Shown here piece by piece: positions 1 to 7,832 of a stretch of 64,000 nt of DNA. Positions within the stretch are counted from its first letter, which is position 1; every line of letters begins with the position of its first letter. The notes beneath the pieces are model-generated. The model saw only the letters and a list, made by a program, of their open reading frames with translations, searched no databases and was not told the DNA's origin. Origin of the DNA: JANQMX01 sp965247175 (GTDB taxonomy: Bacteria > Pseudomonadota > Alphaproteobacteria > Kiloniellales > DSM-21159). A program made the position numbers and the translations under genes. Where the stretch lies: positions 4,926,325-4,990,324 of the forward strand of contig OZ252006.1 of NCBI GenBank assembly GCA_965247175.1. The letters run 5' to 3'.

Positions 1-726
1 GGCTTGGCCTTTCAATGGCCGAACCGGGGGCGCAACGTCTTGTGACAGGCCTCCGATATCGCGCGACCAGGCGCCGGCGGCCAGAAGCACGGCGTCGGCG
101 GCGTGAAAGCCGCTTGCTGTGTCGACGCCGCGGCAGTGCCCTTGCGCAATGGTCAGTCCATGGACGCGCTGCCCGCAGTGGATCTCCGCACCGGCTCGTG
201 TCGCGGCTTCGGCCAGGGCAAGGACCAGGAAGCGGTTGTCGACTTGGTGGTCGTTGGCGCTCCAGACCGCGCCGGAGACTTGGGGAGAGAGGGAAGGTTC
301 CTTGGCGCGCGCTTCGCGCCCGCTGAGCCAGGCAAGATCGAGGCCTAGGCCGCGCTGATAATCGTAGGTGAACCGCAGGCGCTCCACGTCGTCCTGCAGC
401 ACGGCGGCGACCAAGGTGCCATCTTCGCGGTAGCCGATCTCGCGGCCGCTCGCAGCTTCCAACTCGGCGGCGAAGGTGGGCCACTGGCGCTGCGCTTCCA
501 AGGTGAGGGAAAGCAGCGCTTCCTCGCCCGGCTCGCTCTCAACATTGGCGGCCAGCATGCCAGCGGCCGCCCAGGAGGCGCCACGGCCGATCTCACCGCG
601 CTCGAAGACGGTCACGGCGCAGCCCTGCTGGGCCAGGCGCCAAGCCACGCCAAGGCCACAGACGCCGGCTCCGACGATGGCAACTTTGGGTCGGCTGGAG
701 GTGGTGGTGGCTGTCTTCTCGTTCAT
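1..726 (-). CDS. thiO: glycine oxidase ThiO (FAD-dependent), 3' part missing
   Basis: Partial: 242 codons are present and the C-terminal part (perhaps 120 residues) lies beyond the left edge. The N-terminus has a dinucleotide-binding fold with GAGVCG at residues 19-24 and an acidic residue closing the second strand (VTVFERGE), followed by GASWAAAGML, as in the D-amino-acid oxidase/ThiO family. ThiO oxidises glycine to iminoglycine, which ThiG uses to build the thiazole ring of thiamine. The start is ATG at 726, about 7 bases after AGGGAG. A TPP riboswitch lies directly upstream, which is the main reason for choosing ThiO over other family members; further thi genes would be expected to the left. 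Confidence 0.85.
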   Translation of the reverse strand, partial: MNEKTATTTSSRPKVAIVGAGVCGLGVAWRLAQQGCAVTVFERGEIGRGASWAAAGMLAANVESEPGEEALLSLTLEAQRQWPTFAAELEAASGREIGYREDGTLVAAVLQDDVERLRFTYDYQRGLGLDLAWLSGREARAKEPSLSPQVSGAVWSANDHQVDNRFLVLALAEAATRAGAEIHCGQRVHGLTIAQGHCRGVDTASGFHAADAVLLAAGAWSRDIGGLSQDVAPPVRPLKGQA

Positions 727-731
727 CAAAG

Positions 732-812
732 GCTCCCTGCGCTGGCATGACCCAGATCAGGTTCGGTGGGTGTGTTCTCAGCCGGAACGGGCCCGGCACC
801 CCAGCCTGACTG
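732..812 (-). promoter_or_regulatory. TPP (thi-box) riboswitch
   Basis: Read on the minus strand, the leader contains the conserved TPP aptamer blocks in order: GGGGTGCC, then GGCTGAGA, then ACCTGATCTGGGTCATGCCAGC and CGCAGGGA (given here in parts). The last block runs into the ribosome-binding AGGGAG of thiO, so ligand binding could hide the ribosome-binding site. The aptamer ends within about 10 bases of the start codon, which suggests translational control. It should lower thiO expression when thiamine pyrophosphate is plentiful. Confidence 0.93.
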
Positions 813-1007
813 CAAAGCGTAACGTAATACTGTCCGGCGCTGAGACCAAGCCCCTGCACTGAGAGCTCTGGTCCTGTCCGCATGCGACGCCGACAGTGCT
901 GCCCTGCGGAAACCATGGGACTTTGTGCCTGCCGCATGCGGGCGGGCCCGCTATGGTCGCGTCATGCGCGCGCCATCGAAGCGCTCGCATGACGACGAGA
1001 AGAGGAT

Positions 1008-1916
1008 ATGGCGCCGATCGCGGCTGAGACAGACGTTCAAGAACGAGAGCGGATTGAGCGACGCCTTTATGCGCTCGGTCTTGCCAGCGTCATCGCTGCG
1101 TCCTTCTTTACCTCGCTGGCCGGGATCTTCGTCCGCCTGACCGAGGAGGCTGAGGGCTTCACCCTCCTGTTCTACCGGTCCTTGGCGTTCGTGCTCTTTA
1201 TGGCTGTTTTCATTGGCTTCCGCTATCGCGGTCGGACCGTAGACGCCTTCCGTGCCATCGGCTGGCCGGGCTTGGTTATCGCTCTGGCACTCGGCATCGC
1301 CTTCATGAGCTTCATTCTCGCGCTGATGGAGACTACCGTCGCGCGCGTCGTCTTTATCGGTGGCACCTCGCCCTTTGTCGCAGCAGCCTTGGCATGGCTC
1401 GTCCTGCGAGAGCGCCTGGGCCCGACGACGCTCTTGGCGATGGTCGGCGCCTTTCTCGGCATTGCCGTGATGGTCGGGGAGGGCTTGGCGGACGGTAGCA
1501 TGCTGGGCTTGCTGCTCGCTTTCGTACCGGTTCTCGGCTACGCCGTGACGCTCGTCTGCTTCCGGCTGAAAAAGGGCGAGGACATGCTGCCCGCCGTCTT
1601 CCTGGCCGGCATTGTCGCGATGGTTGCCTCAGCGCTTTTCGCGCCGACCTTGGCGATCAGCACCAACGATCTTGTCATGGCCATCCTCCTGGGCGTCGTC
1701 CAACTCGGCTTTCAGTACGTGCTGATCACCTATGGGGTACGGCGCGTCCCTGCCGCCGAAGTGGCGCTGCTCGGTCGCCTGCAATTGGTCCTGGGGCCGT
1801 TCTGGGTCTGGATCGGCGTTGGCGAGGTGCCGACCGTCGCTACCCTCGTGGGCGGTGCCATCATCCTCGGCGTGGTATTGCTGCACTCGCTGGTTATGCT
1901 GCGCCGGGGCAAGTAG
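1008..1916 (+). CDS. EamA/DMT-family transporter
   Basis: Inner-membrane protein of 302 residues with about ten hydrophobic segments arranged as two EamA repeats (roughly residues 20-155 and 160-297), the usual size and layout of drug/metabolite transporters. The conserved stretch PFVAAALAWLVLRERL closes the first repeat and the second ends in a hydrophobic helix followed by RRGK. Such proteins export amino acids or metabolites; the substrate cannot be read from sequence. The start ATG follows AGAAGAGG. It is divergent from thiO and 28 bases upstream of the M81 metallopeptidase gene, with which it probably shares a transcript. Confidence 0.85.
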   Translation: MAPIAAETDVQERERIERRLYALGLASVIAASFFTSLAGIFVRLTEEAEGFTLLFYRSLAFVLFMAVFIGFRYRGRTVDAFRAIGWPGLVIALALGIAFMSFILALMETTVARVVFIGGTSPFVAAALAWLVLRERLGPTTLLAMVGAFLGIAVMVGEGLADGSMLGLLLAFVPVLGYAVTLVCFRLKKGEDMLPAVFLAGIVAMVASALFAPTLAISTNDLVMAILLGVVQLGFQYVLITYGVRRVPAAEVALLGRLQLVLGPFWVWIGVGEVPTVATLVGGAIILGVVLLHSLVMLRRGK

Positions 1917-1944
1917 CTGAACAACAAGACAAGGGTTTGGTACT

Positions 1945-3465
1945 ATGCGCATCGCCGTCGGCGGATTTCAGCACGAGACGAATACCTTCGCGCCTTCGAA
2001 GGCAGAACTTGAAGACTTCACCAAGGGCGGCGGCTGGCCGCCCCTCAGCCGTGGTGAGGCGATGTTCGGCAGCATTGCCGGCGTCAATCTGCCGGCCGCT
2101 GGCTTCGTCGAGGCCGCGCGGGAGCGTGGCTGGACGCCGGTGCCGCTGGCGTGGGCCGGCGCGACGCCGTCGTCTTATGTCACCGACGAGGCCTTCGAGA
2201 CCATAGCCGGCTACATGCTCGACGGGCTGGAGCACGCCGGCAGCCTTGATGCGGTCTATCTCGACCTGCACGGTGCAATGGTGACTGAGAGCCATGAGGA
2301 CGGGGAAGGGGAGCTGCTCCGCCGCGTGCGAAACCTGCTCGGTCCCGACATTCCCATCCTGGTCAGCCTCGACCTGCACGCCAATGCGACGCCTGAGATG
2401 ATGGCGCTCGCGACGGCGCTTGTTTCGTACCGTACCTATCCGCACGTCGATCAGGCCGACACCGGCAAGCGTGCAGCACGCTTGCTGGATCTCTGGGCAG
2501 AACGCGGTGGCCGGGCTTTCGCCAGCGCCTTCCGGCAGCTGCCGTTCCTTATTCCGTTGACCAGCGGATGCTCGCTCATCGAGCCGGCAAAATCGCTCTA
2601 CGACAGCCTCGACAGCCTGGAGGTCGAGGGCGTCGACAGCGTGTCCTTCAACGCCGGCTTCTCTCCGGCCGACATCCACCATGCCGGACCGACAGTGACG
2701 GTCTTCGGCAGTGACCAGTCAGCCGTCGACGCAGTGGCCGATGGTCTGGCCGCTTCGATTTTGGCGGAAGAAGCGGCCTTCGCCGGTGACATCATGAGCG
2801 CGGCTGACGGAGTTGCCTACGCCAAGGGCAAGGCGCCTGGCGCCAATCGCCCCATCGTCCTGGCCGATACGCAGGACAATCCTGGGGCCGGCGGCAATGG
2901 CGACACAGTCGGGCTCCTGGCTGAGCTGGTGCGGCAAGAGGCGACGGGCGCCGCGCTCGGCCTGCTCTACGACCCGGCCGCCGCCGAGCGTGCGCATCAG
3001 CTTGGTGCCGGTGCGGAGGACGATTTCGCTCTGGGCAGCCAATCGGGCCTGCCCGGGCACGAGCCGCTCAAGGTGAGAGCCAGGGTGGCGGCTGTGGGCA
3101 ATGGCCGCTTCACCTGCACAGGGCCGTTCTATCTCGGCGCCCGGATGGACTTGGGCCCCATGGCGCGCCTCACGATTGGCGCGGTCGACGTGCTGATCGC
3201 ATCAAAGAAGGTGCAGGCCGGCGACCGGGAGATGTTCCGCCATCTCGGCTTGGAGCCGAGTGACTGCGCCATCCTCGGCCTCAAGTCTTCGGTGCACTTC
3301 CGCGCCCATTTTCAACCCATCGCCGAAGAAGTCGTGGTGGTCGCGGCACCTGGTCCCAATCCGGTGGATCACCTGGCATTGGACTACCGGAACCTGCGCG
3401 GCGGCTTGAGGCTCATGCCCAACGGGCCCTTGTCCCAGGGGCCTTTGGCGGCCGGCGCCGCCTAG
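1945..3465 (+). CDS. M81 family metallopeptidase (MlrC-like)
   Basis: 506 residues, full length for the M81/MlrC family: an N-terminal catalytic domain (about 1-290) and the MlrC C-terminal domain (about 300-480). Visible signatures are GGFQHETNTFAP at the N-terminus, YLDLHGAM at 105-111, D143 and H145 in SLDLHAN, and H167 in YPHVDQADTG; the D-x-H plus distal H set matches the zinc ligands described for MlrC. MlrC acts on linear microcystin, but most family members have unknown physiological substrates. It sits 28 bases after an EamA exporter. Its last four bases (CTAG) overlap the end of the convergent rhomboid gene. Confidence 0.85.
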   Translation: MRIAVGGFQHETNTFAPSKAELEDFTKGGGWPPLSRGEAMFGSIAGVNLPAAGFVEAARERGWTPVPLAWAGATPSSYVTDEAFETIAGYMLDGLEHAGSLDAVYLDLHGAMVTESHEDGEGELLRRVRNLLGPDIPILVSLDLHANATPEMMALATALVSYRTYPHVDQADTGKRAARLLDLWAERGGRAFASAFRQLPFLIPLTSGCSLIEPAKSLYDSLDSLEVEGVDSVSFNAGFSPADIHHAGPTVTVFGSDQSAVDAVADGLAASILAEEAAFAGDIMSAADGVAYAKGKAPGANRPIVLADTQDNPGAGGNGDTVGLLAELVRQEATGAALGLLYDPAAAERAHQLGAGAEDDFALGSQSGLPGHEPLKVRARVAAVGNGRFTCTGPFYLGARMDLGPMARLTIGAVDVLIASKKVQAGDREMFRHLGLEPSDCAILGLKSSVHFRAHFQPIAEEVVVVAAPGPNPVDHLALDYRNLRGGLRLMPNGPLSQGPLAAGAA

Positions 3466-4283
3466 CCTGATCTGTCCCACGGGCCTTTCGGCCGACGCGG
3501 CGCTTCGCCTGCGCTGGGCATGGGGCTCTCGCGTTTGCGCCGTGGATTGCGGTCACGCGAGTCGCCGGCCTGGGAGCGCCGGCGCTGAACGATGCCCTGC
3601 GGGGGCGGGCCTCCGCCGAACAGCACCACCGTGTTGCGCTTGAAGGGGAACACCAGGATCAGACCGGCCACGAAGCCGCCGATATGGGCCCACCAGGCGA
3701 CGTTGCCGAAGCCGGAGTCGGCGATGACGGCGTAGATCTGGAAGCTGAACCAAACGGCAAGCAGCAGATAGGCCGGCAGGCGCACGGGGATGACCACGAT
3801 CGGTATGAGAACCCGGGCGCGGGGGTGAAGCACCAGATAGGCCGCCAGAACCCCGGAGATGGCGCCGCTGGCGCCGACCATCGGCACGTCCGACAGGGGC
3901 TGGGCGAAGAAATGGCTGAGTCCGGCGGCGGCGCCGCAGAGCAGATAAAAGAACAGGAAGCGGACGTGGCCCATAGAGTCTTCGATGTTGTCGCCGAAGA
4001 CCCAGAGAAAGAGCATGTTGCCCAGCAGGTGCATGATACTGCCGTGCAGGTACATATACGTGAAGAGCGTCACCACGGACGGAAGCTGCAGCAGCTCGTC
4101 CGATAGCCGCGCGTCGCCGGCGAAGACGGCGGGTATGAAACCGTAGTTGTAGACGCTGAGCTGCAGCCCGTCGGAGACCTGCGCCGCATAGATCAGAACG
4201 CAGGCGAGCATGGTGCCCCAGGTCACCCAGGGATAGCGGAGCAGGATACGCGGGTTGCTGTCGCCAAGAGGGATAAAGGGCAT
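3462..4283 (-). CDS. rhomboid family intramembrane serine protease
   Basis: 273 residues, polytopic. The rhomboid catalytic pair is visible: Ser139 in GASGAISG and His200 in WWAHIGGFVAGL. HLLGNMLFLWVFGDNIED (85-102) carries the conserved His and Asn of the oxyanion region. About six membrane helices occupy residues 20-215, and a basic, proline-rich cytoplasmic tail follows to the C-terminus. Rhomboids cut transmembrane segments of client proteins; the client is unknown. The gene starts 3 bases after the xth stop codon and is the last gene of the leftward erpA / beta-helix / xth / rhomboid run. Its stop shares a CTAG with the M81 gene. Confidence 0.92.
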   Translation of the reverse strand: MPFIPLGDSNPRILLRYPWVTWGTMLACVLIYAAQVSDGLQLSVYNYGFIPAVFAGDARLSDELLQLPSVVTLFTYMYLHGSIMHLLGNMLFLWVFGDNIEDSMGHVRFLFFYLLCGAAAGLSHFFAQPLSDVPMVGASGAISGVLAAYLVLHPRARVLIPIVVIPVRLPAYLLLAVWFSFQIYAVIADSGFGNVAWWAHIGGFVAGLILVFPFKRNTVVLFGGGPPPQGIVQRRRSQAGDSRDRNPRRKRESPMPSAGEAPRRPKGPWDRSG

Positions 4284-4286
4284 GGC

Positions 4287-5087
4287 TCAGATGCTGGCGG
4301 CCGGCGCGGCTAAGCGACACCAGACCGGAGTGTGGTCGGAGGCCTTCTGCCAACCCCTGGGCTCCCGGTCGATGCCGCTATCGCGTAGACGGTCGGCAGC
4401 CTGAGGCGATAGCAGCAGGTGGTCGATACGGATGCCGAGGTCGTTCTGCCAGGCACCGCCCTGATAGTCCCAGAAGCTGTAGCGGTGCGGCTCCGAATGA
4501 AAGGCACGGAAGGCGTCGGTGTAGCCGAGGTAGATCAGCCGGCGCAGGGCCGCTCGGCTTTCAGGCCGGAAAAGGGCATCGCCGGCCCAGGCGGCCGGGT
4601 CATAGCAGTCTTCGGGCTCGGGAATGACGTTGTAGTCACCGCATAGCAGGATGGGCTCCTCGCTGGCGAGGAGGCGCTTGGCATGCCGCTCGAGCCGCTC
4701 CATCCAAGCAAGCTTGTAGGGGAACTTCTCGCTGTCGGCAGGATTGCCGTTGGGCAGATAGATCGCGCCGACGCGCAGGCCCAGAGTGCGGCCCTCGATG
4801 TAGCGGGCCTGCTCATCGTTCTCATCCCCGGGCAGTGCTTGCTCCAAGAGATCGATGGGTTCTTTGGAGAGCAAGGCGACGCCGTTGTAGCTTTTCTGCC
4901 CGGCCATGGCCCAATGATAGCCTGCCGCCTGGATCTCCAGGCCGGGAAAGCCCTCCTCGGTGGTCTTCAGCTCTTGCAGCGCCACCACGTCCGGCTTGAA
5001 GGAGTCCAGCCACCTGACGAGATGTGCCAGCCGGGCTTTGACTGAATTGACGTTCCAAGTGGCGACGGTGATCTCTGCGCTGCTCAT
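4287..5087 (-). CDS. xth: exodeoxyribonuclease III (AP endonuclease)
   Basis: 266 residues, full length for the ExoIII/APE1-type endonuclease/exonuclease/phosphatase family. Catalytic landmarks are present: W11-N12-V13-N14, E39 in LQELKT, Y110, D151 and N153 in GDYNV, D222-H223 in RIDHLL, and D251-H252 in SDHTPV. The enzyme cuts DNA at abasic sites and removes 3' blocking groups during base excision repair in the cytoplasm. It lies 72 bases downstream of the beta-helix gene and 3 bases upstream of the rhomboid gene. Clustering with erpA and dgt is common in alphaproteobacteria. Confidence 0.95.
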   Translation of the reverse strand: MSSAEITVATWNVNSVKARLAHLVRWLDSFKPDVVALQELKTTEEGFPGLEIQAAGYHWAMAGQKSYNGVALLSKEPIDLLEQALPGDENDEQARYIEGRTLGLRVGAIYLPNGNPADSEKFPYKLAWMERLERHAKRLLASEEPILLCGDYNVIPEPEDCYDPAAWAGDALFRPESRAALRRLIYLGYTDAFRAFHSEPHRYSFWDYQGGAWQNDLGIRIDHLLLSPQAADRLRDSGIDREPRGWQKASDHTPVWCRLAAPAASI

Positions 5088-5159
5088 GGGTTCCTGAGGG
5101 GTTCGGGATGGGTGCGACCGGATCGTCTGGTCTCCGGGCGAGTCTGCGGCTCCGGCGCC

Positions 5160-6098
5160 CTAATGCAAGTGCTCGACGTTCTGACAGTCGCCGACGAAGC
5201 GGGTGCGTTCGATGAGGACAGAGTCCGGCAGCGCGCCGCCCAGCGGCAAGGCCTTGGCGGAGCAGAAAAAGACACTGGCCTCGATGACGACCTGGTTGAC
5301 CGGATGGCTTCCGCGATGCGGTTCCCGGCGATAGCCGATCATCTCCCAGTTGCTGCTGTTGCTATCCTTGCGCAGCACGCTGCGGCGGATGATCAGCTCG
5401 CCGCCGACATAGGCATCGATCAGCCGACTGTCGATGCTGCCCCGGTTGTCCAGCAGGCTGTCCTCGATCACCACCCGGGCCGCTTCGGTCTTGATCTCGT
5501 GGCCTTCGTTGCGGTTGGAGATGAAGCGAGAGCGGCGGATGACGAGTTCCTTGGCATTGAAGATATAGAGGCCGTGGGTGCGACCGAGGCCCTCGAAGCG
5601 ACTGTCCTCGATCACCACCCGCATCGACGGGTCGCCGCCCATCACCCCGTTGCGGCTGTCACGGAAGTGCACCCGACGCAGAGTGATGTCGCCGCTTTGT
5701 CCCCTCTCCAAACGCAGGCAGCCGCGAGCGCTCTCTTGGAAACGCCCGATGGTGCACTCGATGTCCTCGATGACCGTCGGCCCCGCCATCTGCACGATGG
5801 CCGCCTTGCGGTGACAGAGGGTGTCGAACAAGAGCGAGCCATTGCCCCGCAGGGTGACCGGCCGGTCGATCACCAGGCATTGCCGGTAGCGGCCGCGGGG
5901 CAACTCGAGAACGCCGCCCGGCTCGGTCTCGCTCAGCAGCGCTTGCAGGGACGGGCACTCCCAGCCCGGCGCCTCGTCGTCGCAGAAGTAACCTGGCTGC
6001 GGCGGCGTCGCGATCTCTGGGGTCGGCGCACTTTGCTGCTGGGCCTGCGCTGGCAGCGTCAGGGCGGCCAACACGACAAAGGCCAAGAGCCGCAGCAC
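5160..6098 (-). CDS. secreted right-handed parallel beta-helix repeat protein
   Basis: 312 residues. A Sec signal peptide is clear (hydrophobic residues 4-17, then AQA before QQQ at about 19-22). The rest shows the regular short-strand pattern of right-handed beta-helix proteins, with recurring VVIEDS, LIIRRS and VIRRSRF coils. An N-terminal Cys-bearing segment (FCDDEAPGWEC) may form a disulfide. No pectate lyase or other catalytic site is recognisable, so enzymatic activity should not be assumed; ligand binding or a surface role is equally possible. It is exported to the periplasm or beyond, although encoded between erpA (34 bases upstream) and xth, both cytoplasmic. Confidence 0.75.
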   Translation of the reverse strand: MLRLLAFVVLAALTLPAQAQQQSAPTPEIATPPQPGYFCDDEAPGWECPSLQALLSETEPGGVLELPRGRYRQCLVIDRPVTLRGNGSLLFDTLCHRKAAIVQMAGPTVIEDIECTIGRFQESARGCLRLERGQSGDITLRRVHFRDSRNGVMGGDPSMRVVIEDSRFEGLGRTHGLYIFNAKELVIRRSRFISNRNEGHEIKTEAARVVIEDSLLDNRGSIDSRLIDAYVGGELIIRRSVLRKDSNSSNWEMIGYRREPHRGSHPVNQVVIEASVFFCSAKALPLGGALPDSVLIERTRFVGDCQNVEHLH

Positions 6099-6132
6099 GA
6101 CTCTTGTCCGCCTGCGCTGTGGGTTGCCTTCG

Positions 6133-6483
6133 CTAAACCGAGAAGGACGAGCCGCAGCCGCAGGACGACGATGCGTTAGGGTTGTTGACCTGGAAGTAGG
6201 CGCCCATCAGGTCCTCGACGAAATCGATTTGGCTACCCTTGAGCAACTCGAGGGAAATCTCGTCGATCACCACCGTGGCGCCGTCGCGGTGAAAGGTACG
6301 GTCGTCATCGTTAACGGCCGTATCGAAGTCAAAGCTGTACTGAAACCCCGAGCAGCCGCCGCCGTTGACCGACAGGCGCAACATGCTCCCGGATTGGTCT
6401 TCGACCGCAGCAAGCTCTGTGATGCGCTTGGCAGCGCTCACGCTGACCGAGAAGTCTTCTGCCGTTTCGACTGTTGCCGTCAT
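6133..6483 (-). CDS. erpA: iron-sulfur cluster insertion protein ErpA (A-type carrier)
   Basis: 116 residues, typical for A-type Fe-S carriers. The three cluster-binding cysteines are in place: C44 in NGGGCSGFQY, and C108 and C110 in the C-terminal SCGCGSSFSV. Such carriers receive Fe-S clusters from the scaffold and hand them to apo-targets in the cytoplasm; ErpA is the variant needed for isoprenoid and respiratory enzymes. The motif around C44 and the position beside dgt favour ErpA over IscA/SufA, but the paralogue name is partly inferred from context. The gene is divergent from dgt across a 122-base gap. Confidence 0.88.
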   Translation of the reverse strand: MTATVETAEDFSVSVSAAKRITELAAVEDQSGSMLRLSVNGGGCSGFQYSFDFDTAVNDDDRTFHRDGATVVIDEISLELLKGSQIDFVEDLMGAYFQVNNPNASSSCGCGSSFSV

Positions 6484-6605
6484 ACCTGTTTATCCTCGAA
6501 CGAAATCGATCGCCGATCTTCCCCCAATGTAAGCGATTTCCGGCCGATTTCAAAGTCGCCCGGCGCGCGTTGTCGCTGGGGGCGGCACCGTCTAGGTTGC
6601 CGGCC

Positions 6606-7775
6606 ATGGACAGCCCTTCCCCCCGCGATGCGCTCTTGGCGCCCTATGCCTGCCAGGCGGAGCAGAGCCGCGGGCGTTTGCATAGGGAGCCGGAAAGCGC
6701 CACCCGCTCGGTCTTTCAGCGGGATCGGGACCGCATCGTCCATTCCGGTGCCTTCCGCAAGCTGCAGTACAAGACGCAAGTCTTCGTCTATCACGAGGGC
6801 GATTACTTCCGCACCCGCCTAACCCACTCCTTGGAGGTGGCGCAGATCGCCCGCTCCATTGCCCGGCAGCTTGGTCTCAATGAAGACTTGGCAGAGGCCT
6901 TGGCTTTGGCTCACGACCTCGGCCACACGCCCTTCGGCCATGCCGGTGAGTCCGTTCTCCAGGACCTTCTGGAGCCCTACGGAGGCTTCGATCACAACGA
7001 GCAGACGTTCCGTATCCTCACCGAGCTGGAGGCGAAGTACGCCGGCTTCGACGGGCTCAACCTGACCTGGGAGAGCCTGGAGGGCATTGCCAAGCACAAC
7101 GGTCCCTTGCCTCAGCCGCGGCCTGCGCTGACCGCCTTTAGCCAGGACTGGGATCTTGAGTTGAGTAGCTATGCCAGTGCCGAAGCGCAGGTTGCCGCCC
7201 TTGCCGATGACATTGCCTATACGAACCACGACATCGATGACGGCCTGCGGGCCGGGCTGCTCACCGTCGAGTCGCTCCGCAGCGAGCCGCTGGCCGATGC
7301 GGTGTTTGCGGAAGTTATAGAGCGCTATGGCGAGCTGGAGCAGGGGCGTCTGGTGCACGAAGCCGTGCGGCGCCTGATCGACCGCATGGTCTCCGACCTC
7401 CTTGCGGAAACCCGGCAGCGCATAGCCCAGCATCGGCCAGACTCGCCAGGGGCCGTGCGAGCCATGCCCACCGCGCTGGTTTCGTTCTCCGAGGAAATGC
7501 GGAGACCGCTCGGCTCGCTTCGCCGCTTCATGTTCCGCCAAATGTACCGTCACTACTTGGTCAATCGCATGACCAAGAAGGCGAAGCAGGTGATGCGGGA
7601 CCTCTTTGAGTACTTCTACAGCGACCCGCAGTGCTTGCCGGAAAGATGGGCGAGCGGACTGGGCGATGCCCCGGATGCGGTGCGCGCACGTCGCGTGGCG
7701 GACTATATCGCTGGCATGACCGACCGTTATGCGCTTGAACTGCACCGCAAGCTGTTCGACCCCTATCCGAACTAG
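6606..7775 (+). CDS. dgt: deoxyguanosinetriphosphate triphosphohydrolase-like protein
   Basis: 389 residues, an HD-domain phosphohydrolase of the dGTPase type. The metal-binding histidines and aspartate are at H74 (RTRLTHSLEVAQIA) and H103-D104 (LAHDLGHTPFGHAGE), with the conserved FDHNEQTFRI following. It hydrolyses dNTPs to deoxynucleoside and tripolyphosphate and so balances the dNTP pool. I chose ATG 6606 because homologues begin close to the conserved RGRLHREPES segment; 44 more in-frame codons upstream would run into the erpA promoter gap and look non-coding. It precedes argS by 57 bases. Confidence 0.9.
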   Translation: MDSPSPRDALLAPYACQAEQSRGRLHREPESATRSVFQRDRDRIVHSGAFRKLQYKTQVFVYHEGDYFRTRLTHSLEVAQIARSIARQLGLNEDLAEALALAHDLGHTPFGHAGESVLQDLLEPYGGFDHNEQTFRILTELEAKYAGFDGLNLTWESLEGIAKHNGPLPQPRPALTAFSQDWDLELSSYASAEAQVAALADDIAYTNHDIDDGLRAGLLTVESLRSEPLADAVFAEVIERYGELEQGRLVHEAVRRLIDRMVSDLLAETRQRIAQHRPDSPGAVRAMPTALVSFSEEMRRPLGSLRRFMFRQMYRHYLVNRMTKKAKQVMRDLFEYFYSDPQCLPERWASGLGDAPDAVRARRVADYIAGMTDRYALELHRKLFDPYPN

Positions 7776-7832
7776 GCTCGAAGCGGCGCATAGTTTTCGT
7801 CCCGACTCGCCAAGGTTTCCTAAGTCCAAGCC

